A stretch of DNA of 64,000 bases from Seohaeicola saemankumensis (lineage in GTDB: Bacteria; Pseudomonadota; Alphaproteobacteria; Rhodobacterales; Rhodobacteraceae): contig NZ_JAINWI010000018.1 of the NCBI RefSeq assembly GCF_021021435.1, forward strand, positions 54,324-118,323, given 5' to 3'. Every line of letters begins with the position of its first letter. The stretch's first letter is position 1. Positions 8,704-17,176 of this stretch are shown in pieces. Both the position numbers and the translations under genes were made by a program. The notes beneath the pieces were generated by a model that did no database searches, was not told where the DNA came from, and saw only the letters and a program-made list of their open reading frames with translations.

Positions 8704-9888
8704 ATGAAAGACAAAGCTTATGTCGCCGGCGTCGGGATGGTGCCGTTCCAGAAGCCTGGAAAATCCGAAAGCTATGACGTAATGGCGGCGGCTGCGACCC
8801 GCTCCGCTCTGGCGGACGCAGGGTTGGATTATAGAAAAATTCAACAGGCCTATGTGGGTTATGTCTATGGCGACAGCACCTGCGGTCAGCGCGCCTTGTA
8901 CCATGTTGGAATGACCGGCATCCCGATTTTGAATGTGAACAACAACTGCTCGACCGGTTCGTCTGCCTTGTTCCTGGCCCGGCAGGCAGTTGAAAGCGGC
9001 GCGGTTGATTGTGCTCTGGCACTTGGGTTCGAGCAGATGCAGCCCGGCGCAATCGGTGCGATGTTCCATGATCGGGTAAGCCCGTTTGCGGCCTTCGACG
9101 AAGAAACCGACATACTGGTAGGCAGCTCGGACATCCCGCTGGCGTTGCGATACTTCGGTGGTGCGGGCAAAGCGCATATGGACGAGTTCGGCACCCCCCT
9201 TGAGACTTTCGCCAAGATTCGCGCCAAGGCCAGCCGACATGCAGCGAAGAATCCGGTGGCCCTGTTCCGGCAGGAAGTGACAGCTGAAGACGTCATGGCA
9301 GCACAGGTCGTCTGGCCGGGCGTGATGACCAAGCTCATGGCCTGTCCGCCAACCTGCGGCGCAGCGGCGGCAATCATCTGTTCCAAGGAATTCGCCGACA
9401 AGCACGGACTGGACAGTTCCGTTCGGATTGCGGCGCAGGCAATGACAACGGATGGCATGGAAACTTTCGAAGCACATGATATGCGCGAAGTGGTGGGCTT
9501 TTCGATGGCCAAGCGCGCCGCCGATCAGGTCTACGAGGCCGCGGGCGTCGGGCCAGAAGACGTGGATGTGGTCGAATTGCACGACTGTTTCGCCCATAAC
9601 GAGCTTATCACTTACGAGGCACTTGGCCTTTGCGGTCGCGGCGAAGCAGCAAAATTCGTTGATGATGGTGACAACACTTACGGCGGAAAATACGTGACCA
9701 ACCCGTCGGGCGGTCTGTTGTCCAAAGGACATCCACTTGGCGCCACCGGCCTGGCGCAATGTACCGAGCTTGTGCAGCAGCTTCGCGGCCAGGCCGATGC
9801 GCGCCAGGTTGATGGCGCACGCTTGGCGCTTCAGCACAATCTGGGCCTCGGCGGGGCCTGCGTCACCACGCTTTATGAAAAAGCGTGA
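8704..9888 (+). CDS. Thiolase family protein, SCP2/lipid-transfer type
   Basis: A 394-residue thiolase of the sterol-carrier-protein-X type. The nucleophile cysteine is in NNNCSTGSSALF, the histidine motif is VELHDCFAHNE, and the C-terminal part carries PSGGLLSKGHPLGATG and LGLGGACVTTLY. It would cleave a 3-oxoacyl-CoA, or catalyse the reverse, at the end of the branched or isoprenoid acid pathway. It is cotranscribed with the SDR gene 25 bases downstream. GGGAGAGAGAG upstream supplies the ribosome binding site. The substrate is not predictable. Confidence 0.87.
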   Translation: MKDKAYVAGVGMVPFQKPGKSESYDVMAAAATRSALADAGLDYRKIQQAYVGYVYGDSTCGQRALYHVGMTGIPILNVNNNCSTGSSALFLARQAVESGAVDCALALGFEQMQPGAIGAMFHDRVSPFAAFDEETDILVGSSDIPLALRYFGGAGKAHMDEFGTPLETFAKIRAKASRHAAKNPVALFRQEVTAEDVMAAQVVWPGVMTKLMACPPTCGAAAAIICSKEFADKHGLDSSVRIAAQAMTTDGMETFEAHDMREVVGFSMAKRAADQVYEAAGVGPEDVDVVELHDCFAHNELITYEALGLCGRGEAAKFVDDGDNTYGGKYVTNPSGGLLSKGHPLGATGLAQCTELVQQLRGQADARQVDGARLALQHNLGLGGACVTTLYEKA

Positions 9889-9913
9889 ACAGAACCTTTC
9901 AGGAGAAAACTTT

Positions 9914-10744
9914 ATGACAGGAAAACTCGACGGGAAGGTCGCCTTGGTCTCGGGTTCGGGCCGGGGTATTGGCCGCGAAATCGCACTCAAACTGGCCTCG
10001 GAAGGGGCGCGTGTCGTGATCAACGATCTGGACGCTGACCCGGCCAATGAAACCGCCGAGGCGTTGCGCGCAATGGGAGCCGAGGCCGTGGTGTGTGCCG
10101 GTAGTGTGACCGAGGACGGATTCGCCGAACGATTCATCAAGACCGGCATGGATAGCTTCGGCGGGCTCGATATCATCGTGAACAACGCAGGCTACACTTG
10201 GGACAGCGTCGTTCAGAAGATGTCCGACGAACAGTGGCAGGCGATCATTGACGTCCACCTAACGGCACCTTTCAAGATCCTGCGCGCCGCCCAGCCTGTG
10301 ATAAGTGCCAAGTCCAAGGAAGAAGCCGCCGCCGGAAAGGAAGTGTTCCGCAAAGTGGTGAACATTTCGTCAATCGCTGGCACTGGCGGTAACGCGGGGC
10401 AGATCAACTATTCGGCCGCCAAGGCCGGCATACTGGGTGTCACCCGGACGATGGCCAAGGAATGGGGCCGCTACAAGGTCAACGTCAATGCCGTGGCCTT
10501 TGGCCCGATCCGCACCCGCCTGACCGAAGGCAGCGCGGACGGCGAGAGCACGATCAAGGTCGAGGAAAAAGAGATCAAGGTCGGCGTCAACCCTGATCTT
10601 CTGTCCCAGATGGAGCGCATGATCCCACTGGGCCGGGTCGGTACTCCAGAAGAGGCTGCTGGTGCTGTCTATCTGTTCTGCTCACCCGAATCGAACTTCA
10701 TCTCGGGCCAGCACATCATCTGCGGCGGCGGCTTCACGATCTGA
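9914..10744 (+). CDS. Short-chain dehydrogenase/reductase
   Basis: A 276-residue classical SDR with the cofactor loop SGSGRGIGREIA, the NNAG motif (VNNAGYTWD), catalytic Ser in NISSIAGTGG and YSAAK (Tyr and Lys). It probably oxidises a 3-hydroxyacyl-CoA or an alcohol in the same pathway as the thiolase upstream. The longer reading frame starts inside the thiolase gene; the ATG at 9914 follows AGGAGA and gives a normal SDR N-terminus. An insert near residues 120-135 (KSKEEAAAGKEVFRK) precedes the catalytic serine. Confidence 0.85.
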   Translation: MTGKLDGKVALVSGSGRGIGREIALKLASEGARVVINDLDADPANETAEALRAMGAEAVVCAGSVTEDGFAERFIKTGMDSFGGLDIIVNNAGYTWDSVVQKMSDEQWQAIIDVHLTAPFKILRAAQPVISAKSKEEAAAGKEVFRKVVNISSIAGTGGNAGQINYSAAKAGILGVTRTMAKEWGRYKVNVNAVAFGPIRTRLTEGSADGESTIKVEEKEIKVGVNPDLLSQMERMIPLGRVGTPEEAAGAVYLFCSPESNFISGQHIICGGGFTI

Positions 10745-10795
10745 ATACAATCGGTTCAGCCCCTTGCCAGAGGGCCGGACAACAAGATCAGCAAA

Positions 10796-10824
10796 GGCGG
10801 GTGAGCGAGTTTCGGTCACCCGCC
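10796..10824 (+). terminator. Rho-independent-type terminator after the SDR gene
   Basis: GGCGGGTGA at 10796-10804 pairs perfectly with TCACCCGCC at 10816-10824 around an 11-base loop, followed by TGTATTTT. It lies 52 bases after the SDR stop and ends the thiolase-SDR unit. Confidence 0.75.
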
Positions 10825-10864
10825 TGTATTTTCGCGGATGCCGGATCAACCGTACTTTTTCAGA

Positions 10865-10893
10865 TTGACACTCTGGAATCGGCAACCTAACAA
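10865..10893 (+). promoter_or_regulatory. Candidate promoter of the tetR-mcc-bioY operon
   Basis: TTGACA at 10865-10870 is a perfect -35 box; 17 bases later TAACAA at 10888-10893 is a weak -10 box lying inside operator copy 4. This arrangement suggests autorepression by the TetR gene that follows. Confidence 0.45.
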
Positions 10894-10900
10894 GTGTTAG
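10887..10900. promoter_or_regulatory. Operator copy 4, perfect palindrome CTAACA-AG-TGTTAG
   Basis: Six-base half-sites pair perfectly around a two-base centre. It lies 25 bases before the TetR ATG and over the putative -10 region. The other three copies (1415, 8556, 8638) are near matches, which ties this regulator to the neighbouring catabolic operons. Confidence 0.7.
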
Positions 10901-10925
10901 TTATGTATGAGATTGACTGGATACG

Positions 10926-11558
10926 ATGACAGATGCAGCGGTCACTAGTAAAGAGATCGAAACGCCCCGAAGCCCTGTTGGCCGCAAAGGGGTGCTTGAC
11001 GTTGCCGCCCGACTTTTCCGGGACCATGGCTATGGGTCTGTCTCTCTTAGAAAGATAGCTGATGCTGCAGGGATCAAAGCAGGAAGCATCTATTACCATT
11101 TCGGGTCTAAGGACGAAATAGTGGTGGCCATTCTGGATGAAGGCATCTGGGCCGTTCACAAGAACATGCGTCGGGCGGTCGCGGAACAAGCCGATACCGC
11201 CGGAGCCTCGGTTGTCTTGCGCGCGGCCATCAGTGCGCATCTTCGCGCACTTCTGGATGTGAGTGACTATTCCTCGGCCAACGTGCGGATCTTCGGGCAG
11301 GTTCCACAATCGGTACGCGACGCGAATTTGCCCGCGCGCCGTGCCTATGAGAACGAGTGGGACGATCTGCTAGCACGGTTGCAAAAGCACGGTGAGTTGA
11401 GGGCCGATGTCGATGTTCGCCGATTGCGCCTGATGCTTATCGGTGCACTGAACGCCACGCTTGAATGGTTCGACCCCTCTCGTGGCGGCGTCGATGCACT
11501 GGCCTCTGCCTATGCCGATGTTTTTCTCAACGGAATGCTCGAAAAACGGAAGGTCTGA
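10926..11558 (+). CDS. TetR/AcrR family regulator of the branched acyl-CoA genes
   Basis: A 210-residue TetR-type repressor with an N-terminal helix-turn-helix around residues 35-65 (LRKIADAAGIKAGSIYYHF) and a variable ligand-binding C-terminal domain. It is the first gene of the operon that continues, three bases after its stop, with the carboxylase beta gene. A perfect palindrome lies in its own promoter, with three near copies at the other operons of this block. TetR-type regulators control the comparable liu or atu genes in other proteobacteria, usually sensing an acyl-CoA intermediate; that ligand is an inference here. Confidence 0.85.
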   Translation: MTDAAVTSKEIETPRSPVGRKGVLDVAARLFRDHGYGSVSLRKIADAAGIKAGSIYYHFGSKDEIVVAILDEGIWAVHKNMRRAVAEQADTAGASVVLRAAISAHLRALLDVSDYSSANVRIFGQVPQSVRDANLPARRAYENEWDDLLARLQKHGELRADVDVRRLRLMLIGALNATLEWFDPSRGGVDALASAYADVFLNGMLEKRKV

Positions 11559-11561
11559 ACC

Positions 11562-13160
11562 ATGGCACGTCTCGAAACAACAGTGCTGACCGCATCGGAA
11601 ACCTACGTCCGCAACCATGCAGCACAAAGCGAGAGGGTTGACACGCTGCGCACGCGGATCGCAGGGGCTACGTCGGGCGGACGCCCCGACATGGTTGAAC
11701 GTCACCGCAAACGTGGCAAGCTTCTGGTGCGTGAACGGATCGACTTGCTGGTGGACCCAGGAACTGCGTTCATGGAACTGTCGTCGCTCGCGGCCTACGG
11801 GCAATATGGGGATGAGGTGCCTGGCGCGGGGATCGTGACCGGCATCGGCGTTATCCATGGGTTGCCCTGCATTGTGATCGCCAACGATGCTACGGTGAAA
11901 GGCGGCTCGTTTTACCACGAGACCGTCCAAAAACACATTCGCGCCCAGGAAATCGCAGCCGAGAACCGGTTGCCCTGCCTCTATCTGGTGGATTGCGGCG
12001 GTGCCTATCTGCCAGAGCAGGACCGGGTTTTTCCCGATGCTCGCCATTTCGGTAATTCCTTCTATCGCCAGACCAACATGTCAGCGAGCGGCCTGCCGCA
12101 GATCTCAGCGGTCTTTGGTGGTTGCACGGCCGGTGGTGCTTATATCCCCGCCCTGTCGGACGAAGTCATCATGGTGCGGGGCAACGCGCGCATCCATCTG
12201 GGCGGTCCCTCAATCGTCAAGGTGGCAATCAATGAAGAGGTCGATGGCGAAACGTTGGGCGGGGCTGAGATGCATTCGCGCGTATCGGGTGTGTCTGATC
12301 ATTTGGCCGAGGACGAGTACCATGCGCTCGCGCTGATGCGCGACATCGTGGCCGAGCTTGGCCAGTCGCGCCCGATGCGACCGGACCAGACCCCCGAAGC
12401 GCCCGCCCACGATCCCTCCGAACTGCTTGGCGTGATCAGCGCTGATCGCAAACAGCCCTATGACATGCGAGAAGTTCTGCTGCGCATGATCGACGCTGGC
12501 GAGTTCCGAGAATTCAAGCCCGGATGGGGCGACACGCTGGTCTGTGGCACCGCGCGCATCCACGGCTATCGAGTAGGCATTCTGGCCAATAATGGAGCGC
12601 TTCTGTCCGACAGTTCGCTCAAGGGTGCGCAATTCGTTTCGATGTGCGATCAACGTAACATCCCGCTTTTGTTCCTGCACAACATCTCGGGCTTCATGGT
12701 CGGCACCGAAGCCGAGCGCGGCGGCATCGCCAAAAACAGTGCCAAGCTGGTGTATGCCATGTCGGTGGCCAAGGTGCCGCGCCTGTCGGTTTTGCTGGGG
12801 GGCTCATACGGGGCGGGAAATTACGGCATGTGTGGACGGGGTTTCGCTCCGAATTTTCTCTTTGCCTGGCCAACGGCAGAATTGGCCACCATGTCCGCCG
12901 ACATCGCCACCAATGTGATGCTGGAACTGCGCCGCCAGAAGGGGGGTAACCCAGACAAGATGGAGGCCGACATGAAGCTGATCGAAGAGCAGGTGCGCGC
13001 CCAGTATGGTGAACAATCCGATCCCTATTATGCCACCTCGCGGCTTTGGGATGACGGGCTGATCGAACCCGCGCAAACCCGCGATATCCTTGGCCTGTGT
13101 CTGGCCATTGTGACATCGGTGCCCGAAGCCGGTCGTCATACCCCTGTTTTCAGAATGTGA
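11562..13160 (+). CDS. mccB: Methylcrotonyl-CoA carboxylase beta subunit
   Basis: A 532-residue carboxyltransferase. Typical segments are FGGCTAGGAYIPALSD, LGGPSIVKVAINEE, FLHNISGFMVGTEAE and GGSYGAGNYGMCGRGF. With the alpha subunit encoded two genes downstream it would carboxylate 3-methylcrotonyl-CoA to 3-methylglutaconyl-CoA in leucine degradation. The gene order beta, hydratase, alpha is the standard liuBCD order. It is clearly a paralogue of the carboxyltransferase at 6099-7706, with the same core motifs but many substitutions, so the two probably use different acyl-CoAs. Confidence 0.88.
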   Translation: MARLETTVLTASETYVRNHAAQSERVDTLRTRIAGATSGGRPDMVERHRKRGKLLVRERIDLLVDPGTAFMELSSLAAYGQYGDEVPGAGIVTGIGVIHGLPCIVIANDATVKGGSFYHETVQKHIRAQEIAAENRLPCLYLVDCGGAYLPEQDRVFPDARHFGNSFYRQTNMSASGLPQISAVFGGCTAGGAYIPALSDEVIMVRGNARIHLGGPSIVKVAINEEVDGETLGGAEMHSRVSGVSDHLAEDEYHALALMRDIVAELGQSRPMRPDQTPEAPAHDPSELLGVISADRKQPYDMREVLLRMIDAGEFREFKPGWGDTLVCGTARIHGYRVGILANNGALLSDSSLKGAQFVSMCDQRNIPLLFLHNISGFMVGTEAERGGIAKNSAKLVYAMSVAKVPRLSVLLGGSYGAGNYGMCGRGFAPNFLFAWPTAELATMSADIATNVMLELRRQKGGNPDKMEADMKLIEEQVRAQYGEQSDPYYATSRLWDDGLIEPAQTRDILGLCLAIVTSVPEAGRHTPVFRM

Positions 13161-13170
13161 GGCCGACGCC

Positions 13171-13965
13171 ATGACGACCACTTATCAAACCATCGTTGTC
13201 GAAACCGATGCGCGAGGAGTTGCCACTGTCGCGCTCAACCGCCCGGACAAGCACAACGCCCTGAACGGCACCCTGATCGCCGAGCTTTACGACGCGGCCC
13301 AGAAGTTGGCCGCGGATGAAAGTGTGCGGATCGTGGTCCTGACCGGCATAGGAAAAAGCTTCTGCGCAGGCGGCGATTTCAACTGGTTCGCTTCGAATGT
13401 CGAGAAAAGCCGCGCCGAGCGGGTCGAACAAAGCGCTACCTTGGCACGGCTTTTGCGCCGTCTTGACACGCTGCCCAAGCCCTTGATCGGGCGGATCAAC
13501 GGCCCAGCCTATGGTGGCGGTGTCGGTATGATCTCGGTCTGCGACTACACCATCGGTGCCGAAGGCGCGCGCTTCGGTCTAACCGAGGTCAAACTGGGCC
13601 TGCTGCCCGCGAATATATCGCCTTACGTGGTGGCCCGCATCGGCAAGGTGCATTCGCGTGAAACCATGCTGTCGGGCGCGTTGTTCGACACGGCCCGCGC
13701 CGAGAGGATTGGACTATTGACGGAAGTTGTCGCGCCCGACGGTCTGGACGCCGCGGTGGACCGTGTGGTGCACGATCACCTTCAGGCTGCGCCGGGTGCA
13801 GTGGCCGATACCAAGGCGCTGATCGCCTATGTCGCATCGCACGATCTGGAGACCAATATGATCTACACCGCCGACCGGCTAGCCGATGCGTGGGAGACTG
13901 AGGAAGGTATCGAGGGCATCAACAGCTTCATTAACAAGGACATTCCGTCATGGCGGGTGAAATGA
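13171..13965 (+). CDS. liuC: Methylglutaconyl-CoA hydratase (crotonase family)
   Basis: A 264-residue crotonase with SFCAGGDFNWFA and INGPAYGGGVGMISVCD. The segment FGLTEVKLGLLPANISPYVV is typical of LiuC-type 3-methylglutaconyl-CoA hydratases. It would hydrate the product of the flanking carboxylase to 3-hydroxy-3-methylglutaryl-CoA. The first catalytic glutamate of rat-type enoyl-CoA hydratase is absent, as in the crotonase at 1505, while the second is present in LTEVK. Its last bases overlap the start of the alpha gene. The expected next enzyme, HMG-CoA lyase, is not in the window. Confidence 0.85.
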   Translation: MTTTYQTIVVETDARGVATVALNRPDKHNALNGTLIAELYDAAQKLAADESVRIVVLTGIGKSFCAGGDFNWFASNVEKSRAERVEQSATLARLLRRLDTLPKPLIGRINGPAYGGGVGMISVCDYTIGAEGARFGLTEVKLGLLPANISPYVVARIGKVHSRETMLSGALFDTARAERIGLLTEVVAPDGLDAAVDRVVHDHLQAAPGAVADTKALIAYVASHDLETNMIYTADRLADAWETEEGIEGINSFINKDIPSWRVK

Positions 13966-15965
13966 GCTTCACCCGCGTTCTGATTGCCAACCGGGGCGAG
14001 ATTGCCCGGCGCATCCAGCGCGGGTGCCACAAGTTGGGATTGGAAAGCGTGGCAGTGTTTTCGGATGCAGACCGCGAAGCGCCCTTCGTGGCGGAGGCCG
14101 ATCACGCCGTCTGTATCGGCGGGGCCGCGCCTGCGGACAGCTATCTGAACGTCGAGGCCATTCTGGACGCCGCGCGCGCGACCGGCGCAGGGGCAGTGCA
14201 TCCGGGCTATGGCTTCTTGTCGGAAAATGCCGGTTTCGCCGCAGCGGTCGAGGCGGCGGGCCTTGTGTTCATCGGGCCTTCTGCCGCTGCAATCGCACGG
14301 ATGGGAAGCAAGATCGAAGCCAAGGCCGCCGCCGAGGATGCGGGAGTTCCTGTGCTGCCCGGCTATCGCGGCGAAGATCAGTCCGACGCACGATTGCTGG
14401 AAGAGGCGCGCATGCTTGGCACCCCGTTTCTGGTTAAGGCCAGCGCCGGTGGGGGCGGGCGCGGCATGCGTCTTGTTTCTGATCTGAGCGGCGCGTCTGA
14501 AGCAATCGCATCTGCCCGGGCCGAAGCGCAAGGCGCCTTCGGCGATCCCGCAGTATTCCTTGAGCGCTACGCGCCTCGTGCGCGGCATGTCGAAGTGCAA
14601 GTGTTCGGCGACTGCCATGGCAATGTCCTGCACCTCGGTGACCGCGACTGTTCGCTTCAACGCAATCATCAGAAGCTGATCGAAGAAGCCCCTGCGGCCG
14701 ATCTTCCCGAGGCCCTTCGCGACGAAATGCGCGCAGCATCTGTGCGACTGGCGCAGGCGATAGGTTATCGGTCCGCTGGGACAGTTGAGTATCTTTATGA
14801 CTCCGAGCGCTGCGAGTATTACTTCCTTGAGATGAACACCCGCCTTCAGGTGGAACATCCGGTGACCGAGGCCATTACTGGCATTGATCTGGTCGAATGG
14901 CAGTTGCGTATCGCGCGGGGCGAGACCCTGACATTGGCGCAATCGGATGTGCAGTTTAACGGCCACGCCATCGAAGTGCGCATCGCCGCCGAGAACCCCG
15001 CCGAGAATTTCCGCCCCGAAACCGGCAAGATCACCCTTTGGGCGCCGCCTGCTGGCATACGGCTCGATAGCGGCGTCGCGGCTGGGTCAATCGTCAGCCA
15101 CCATTACGATTCGATGTTGGCCAAATTGATCAGCCATGCGCCGGACAGGGCAGGGGCAATCCGTCAGGCCATTGCTGCGATTGATGCCTTTGCGGTGGGC
15201 GGCGTCGGGTTGAACCTGTCTTATCAGCGGGCGCTGTTGAACCATCCTGATTTTCATGCCTTCCGGCATCATACCTCGGGCCTTGCCGAGTTGTTCCCGG
15301 ATGGCTGGGCAGAACCGACGCCCAAAGCCGAGGACGCGTGCCTCGCCGCCATAGCGCTGCATCTGCACCGCACTCCGGCAGGCGCATCGCCTTGGGACAG
15401 CCTTGGATCTTGGCGGCTCACGGCCCGTGCGGGACTGCCCGGCGCTGCGTTCTATTGGAACGCATCCGAGGAAGATCCGATCCGCGTGACCCAAACCGGA
15501 GCGGGGCTAACCGCCAAATTGCCTTACGGCCAGAGCATCACAACCGAAACAGTCACTTTGACCGGAGACCGTCTGAGTGGGCGCATCGACGGCGTTCCCT
15601 TTTCGCGCGTTGCCCATGTTGAGCGCAGTGGCAATCACTGGCGGGTGCATTTGCAGACGCCTGCGGGAATGTCCGTAACAGACCTGCGCAGTCTGGAAGA
15701 TCAGCACCTTGCCCGCGCCAGCGGCGGATCGGGCGGCGCTGACCTGCTGACGGCACCCATGCCCGGCGCCGTCGCCGAGGTGCGTGTCGCGCCCGGAGAC
15801 CGGGTCAAAGCCGGTGATACGCTGGTGGTGCTAGAAGCCATGAAGCTGCTGCAAAGTCTGCGCGCCCCGGTCGGGGGCGTAGTAGCCGAAATATATTGCG
15901 CTCAGGGCGACACTGTCGCCGGGAACGCCCCCCTTGTAAAACTCGATCCGGAGGAAGAGACATGA
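13962..15965 (+). CDS. mccA: Methylcrotonyl-CoA carboxylase alpha subunit (biotin carboxylase plus carrier)
   Basis: A 667-residue fused alpha subunit. An N-terminal biotin carboxylase begins VLIANRGEIARRI, with ATP loop KASAGGGGRGMRLV and EMNTRLQVEHPVTEAIT. A BT linker region follows, then a C-terminal biotinyl domain with Lys628 in VVLEAMKLLQSL. The ATG at 13962 overlaps the hydratase stop as ATGA; an upstream ATG at 13950 is in frame and only four codons longer. It pairs with the beta subunit at 11562-13160. Compare the split version at 4124-6096 in the first operon. Confidence 0.9.
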   Translation: MSFTRVLIANRGEIARRIQRGCHKLGLESVAVFSDADREAPFVAEADHAVCIGGAAPADSYLNVEAILDAARATGAGAVHPGYGFLSENAGFAAAVEAAGLVFIGPSAAAIARMGSKIEAKAAAEDAGVPVLPGYRGEDQSDARLLEEARMLGTPFLVKASAGGGGRGMRLVSDLSGASEAIASARAEAQGAFGDPAVFLERYAPRARHVEVQVFGDCHGNVLHLGDRDCSLQRNHQKLIEEAPAADLPEALRDEMRAASVRLAQAIGYRSAGTVEYLYDSERCEYYFLEMNTRLQVEHPVTEAITGIDLVEWQLRIARGETLTLAQSDVQFNGHAIEVRIAAENPAENFRPETGKITLWAPPAGIRLDSGVAAGSIVSHHYDSMLAKLISHAPDRAGAIRQAIAAIDAFAVGGVGLNLSYQRALLNHPDFHAFRHHTSGLAELFPDGWAEPTPKAEDACLAAIALHLHRTPAGASPWDSLGSWRLTARAGLPGAAFYWNASEEDPIRVTQTGAGLTAKLPYGQSITTETVTLTGDRLSGRIDGVPFSRVAHVERSGNHWRVHLQTPAGMSVTDLRSLEDQHLARASGGSGGADLLTAPMPGAVAEVRVAPGDRVKAGDTLVVLEAMKLLQSLRAPVGGVVAEIYCAQGDTVAGNAPLVKLDPEEET

Positions 15966-17128
15966 CAAAACTGGAAAATTTCACCGCTGCGACAAGCCCA
16001 TTCAACGACGATCTCGAGATGATCCGCAGCCAGCTGCGCCGGTTCATCGAGACCGAAGTGACAGCCAAGGCAGCGCCTTGGGAAGAGGAAGGCATGGTGC
16101 CCCGCGACGTTCTGCGCCGGATGGGTGATCTCGGCGTGCTGGGGATGCGCTATGACGCGCAATATGGCGGCGCGGGGCTGGACGTGATGTCCAGCGTGGT
16201 TTTGGCCGAAGAGGTGGGGCGCTCCACTTTCGGCGGGTTTTCAGCCACGGTTCTGGTCCATACTGATATGGCCTCGCCGCATCTGGAAAACGCAGGCACC
16301 CCGGAACAAAAGGCGCGCTGGATGCCGTCGATCATATCGGGTGAAAAGATCACCGCTGTGGCCGTGACCGAACCGGGTGCCGGGTCGGACGTGGCGGGCA
16401 TGCGCACTCGCGCGGTGCAGGACGGGTCAGACTGGGTGCTGAACGGAACCAAGATGTTCATCACCAATGGGGTACATGGCGATCTCTACTTTGTCGGTGC
16501 CAAGACCGACCCCGATGCCAAGGGATCGCGCGGGATCACCATGTTCGCGGTCGAAAAGGGCACGCCGGGTTTTTCAGTCGGCCGGGCGCTGAACAAAACC
16601 GGCTGGCTGTGCTCGGACACGGCCGAACTGATCTTCGAAGATGTCCGTATCCCCGCCGAAAACGTTTTGGGTGAGGTCAACCGCGGTTTCTATTCGGTAA
16701 TGAAAAACTTCCAGAACGAGCGGATCGTGCTGGGCGCCATGGCCTGCGCCGAGGCCCAATCCGCGCTCGACATGACCGTGGATTACGTCAAACAGCGCAA
16801 GGCCTTTGGCGGCGTTTTGTGGGACAAGCAGACGGTGCGCCAGCGGCTTGCTGATTGCCAGACGCGGATCGCGGCGGGACGGCAGCTCGTTTATCATGCC
16901 GCAGGCCTCGATGCAGCGGGCCGCGATTGTGTGAAAGAGGTCTCGATGGTCAAAGCCTATTGCGGCGAACTGGTGAACAGCGTGCTCTACGACTGTGTCC
17001 AGTTTCACGGCGGTATGGGCTATATGCGCGAAACCCCGGTTGAACGCATGTCACGCGACGCGCGTGTTCAGGCGATTGGCGGCGGGGCGAGCGAGGTCAT
17101 GCTGGAAGAAGTCGCCAAGCGCATGTGA
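15962..17128 (+). CDS. Acyl-CoA dehydrogenase
   Basis: A 388-residue acyl-CoA dehydrogenase with VTEPGAGSDVAGM, MFITNGVHGD, QFHGGMGYMRETP and a C-terminal AIGGGASEVM. The usual C-terminal catalytic glutamate is replaced by glycine, and a glutamate occurs in the helix FQNERIVLGA. That arrangement is known from isovaleryl- and long-chain acyl-CoA dehydrogenases, which act on branched or bulky substrates. ATGA overlap with the alpha subunit shows tight coupling. With the isovaleryl-CoA dehydrogenase at 158-1372 already present, this one may act on a different branched acyl-CoA such as a citronellyl-type one. Confidence 0.87.
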   Translation: MTKLENFTAATSPFNDDLEMIRSQLRRFIETEVTAKAAPWEEEGMVPRDVLRRMGDLGVLGMRYDAQYGGAGLDVMSSVVLAEEVGRSTFGGFSATVLVHTDMASPHLENAGTPEQKARWMPSIISGEKITAVAVTEPGAGSDVAGMRTRAVQDGSDWVLNGTKMFITNGVHGDLYFVGAKTDPDAKGSRGITMFAVEKGTPGFSVGRALNKTGWLCSDTAELIFEDVRIPAENVLGEVNRGFYSVMKNFQNERIVLGAMACAEAQSALDMTVDYVKQRKAFGGVLWDKQTVRQRLADCQTRIAAGRQLVYHAAGLDAAGRDCVKEVSMVKAYCGELVNSVLYDCVQFHGGMGYMRETPVERMSRDARVQAIGGGASEVMLEEVAKRM

Positions 17129-17176
17129 GCTTACTACCCAGCAAATCAACGATCTACAGAAGCAAGGACGAAACAG

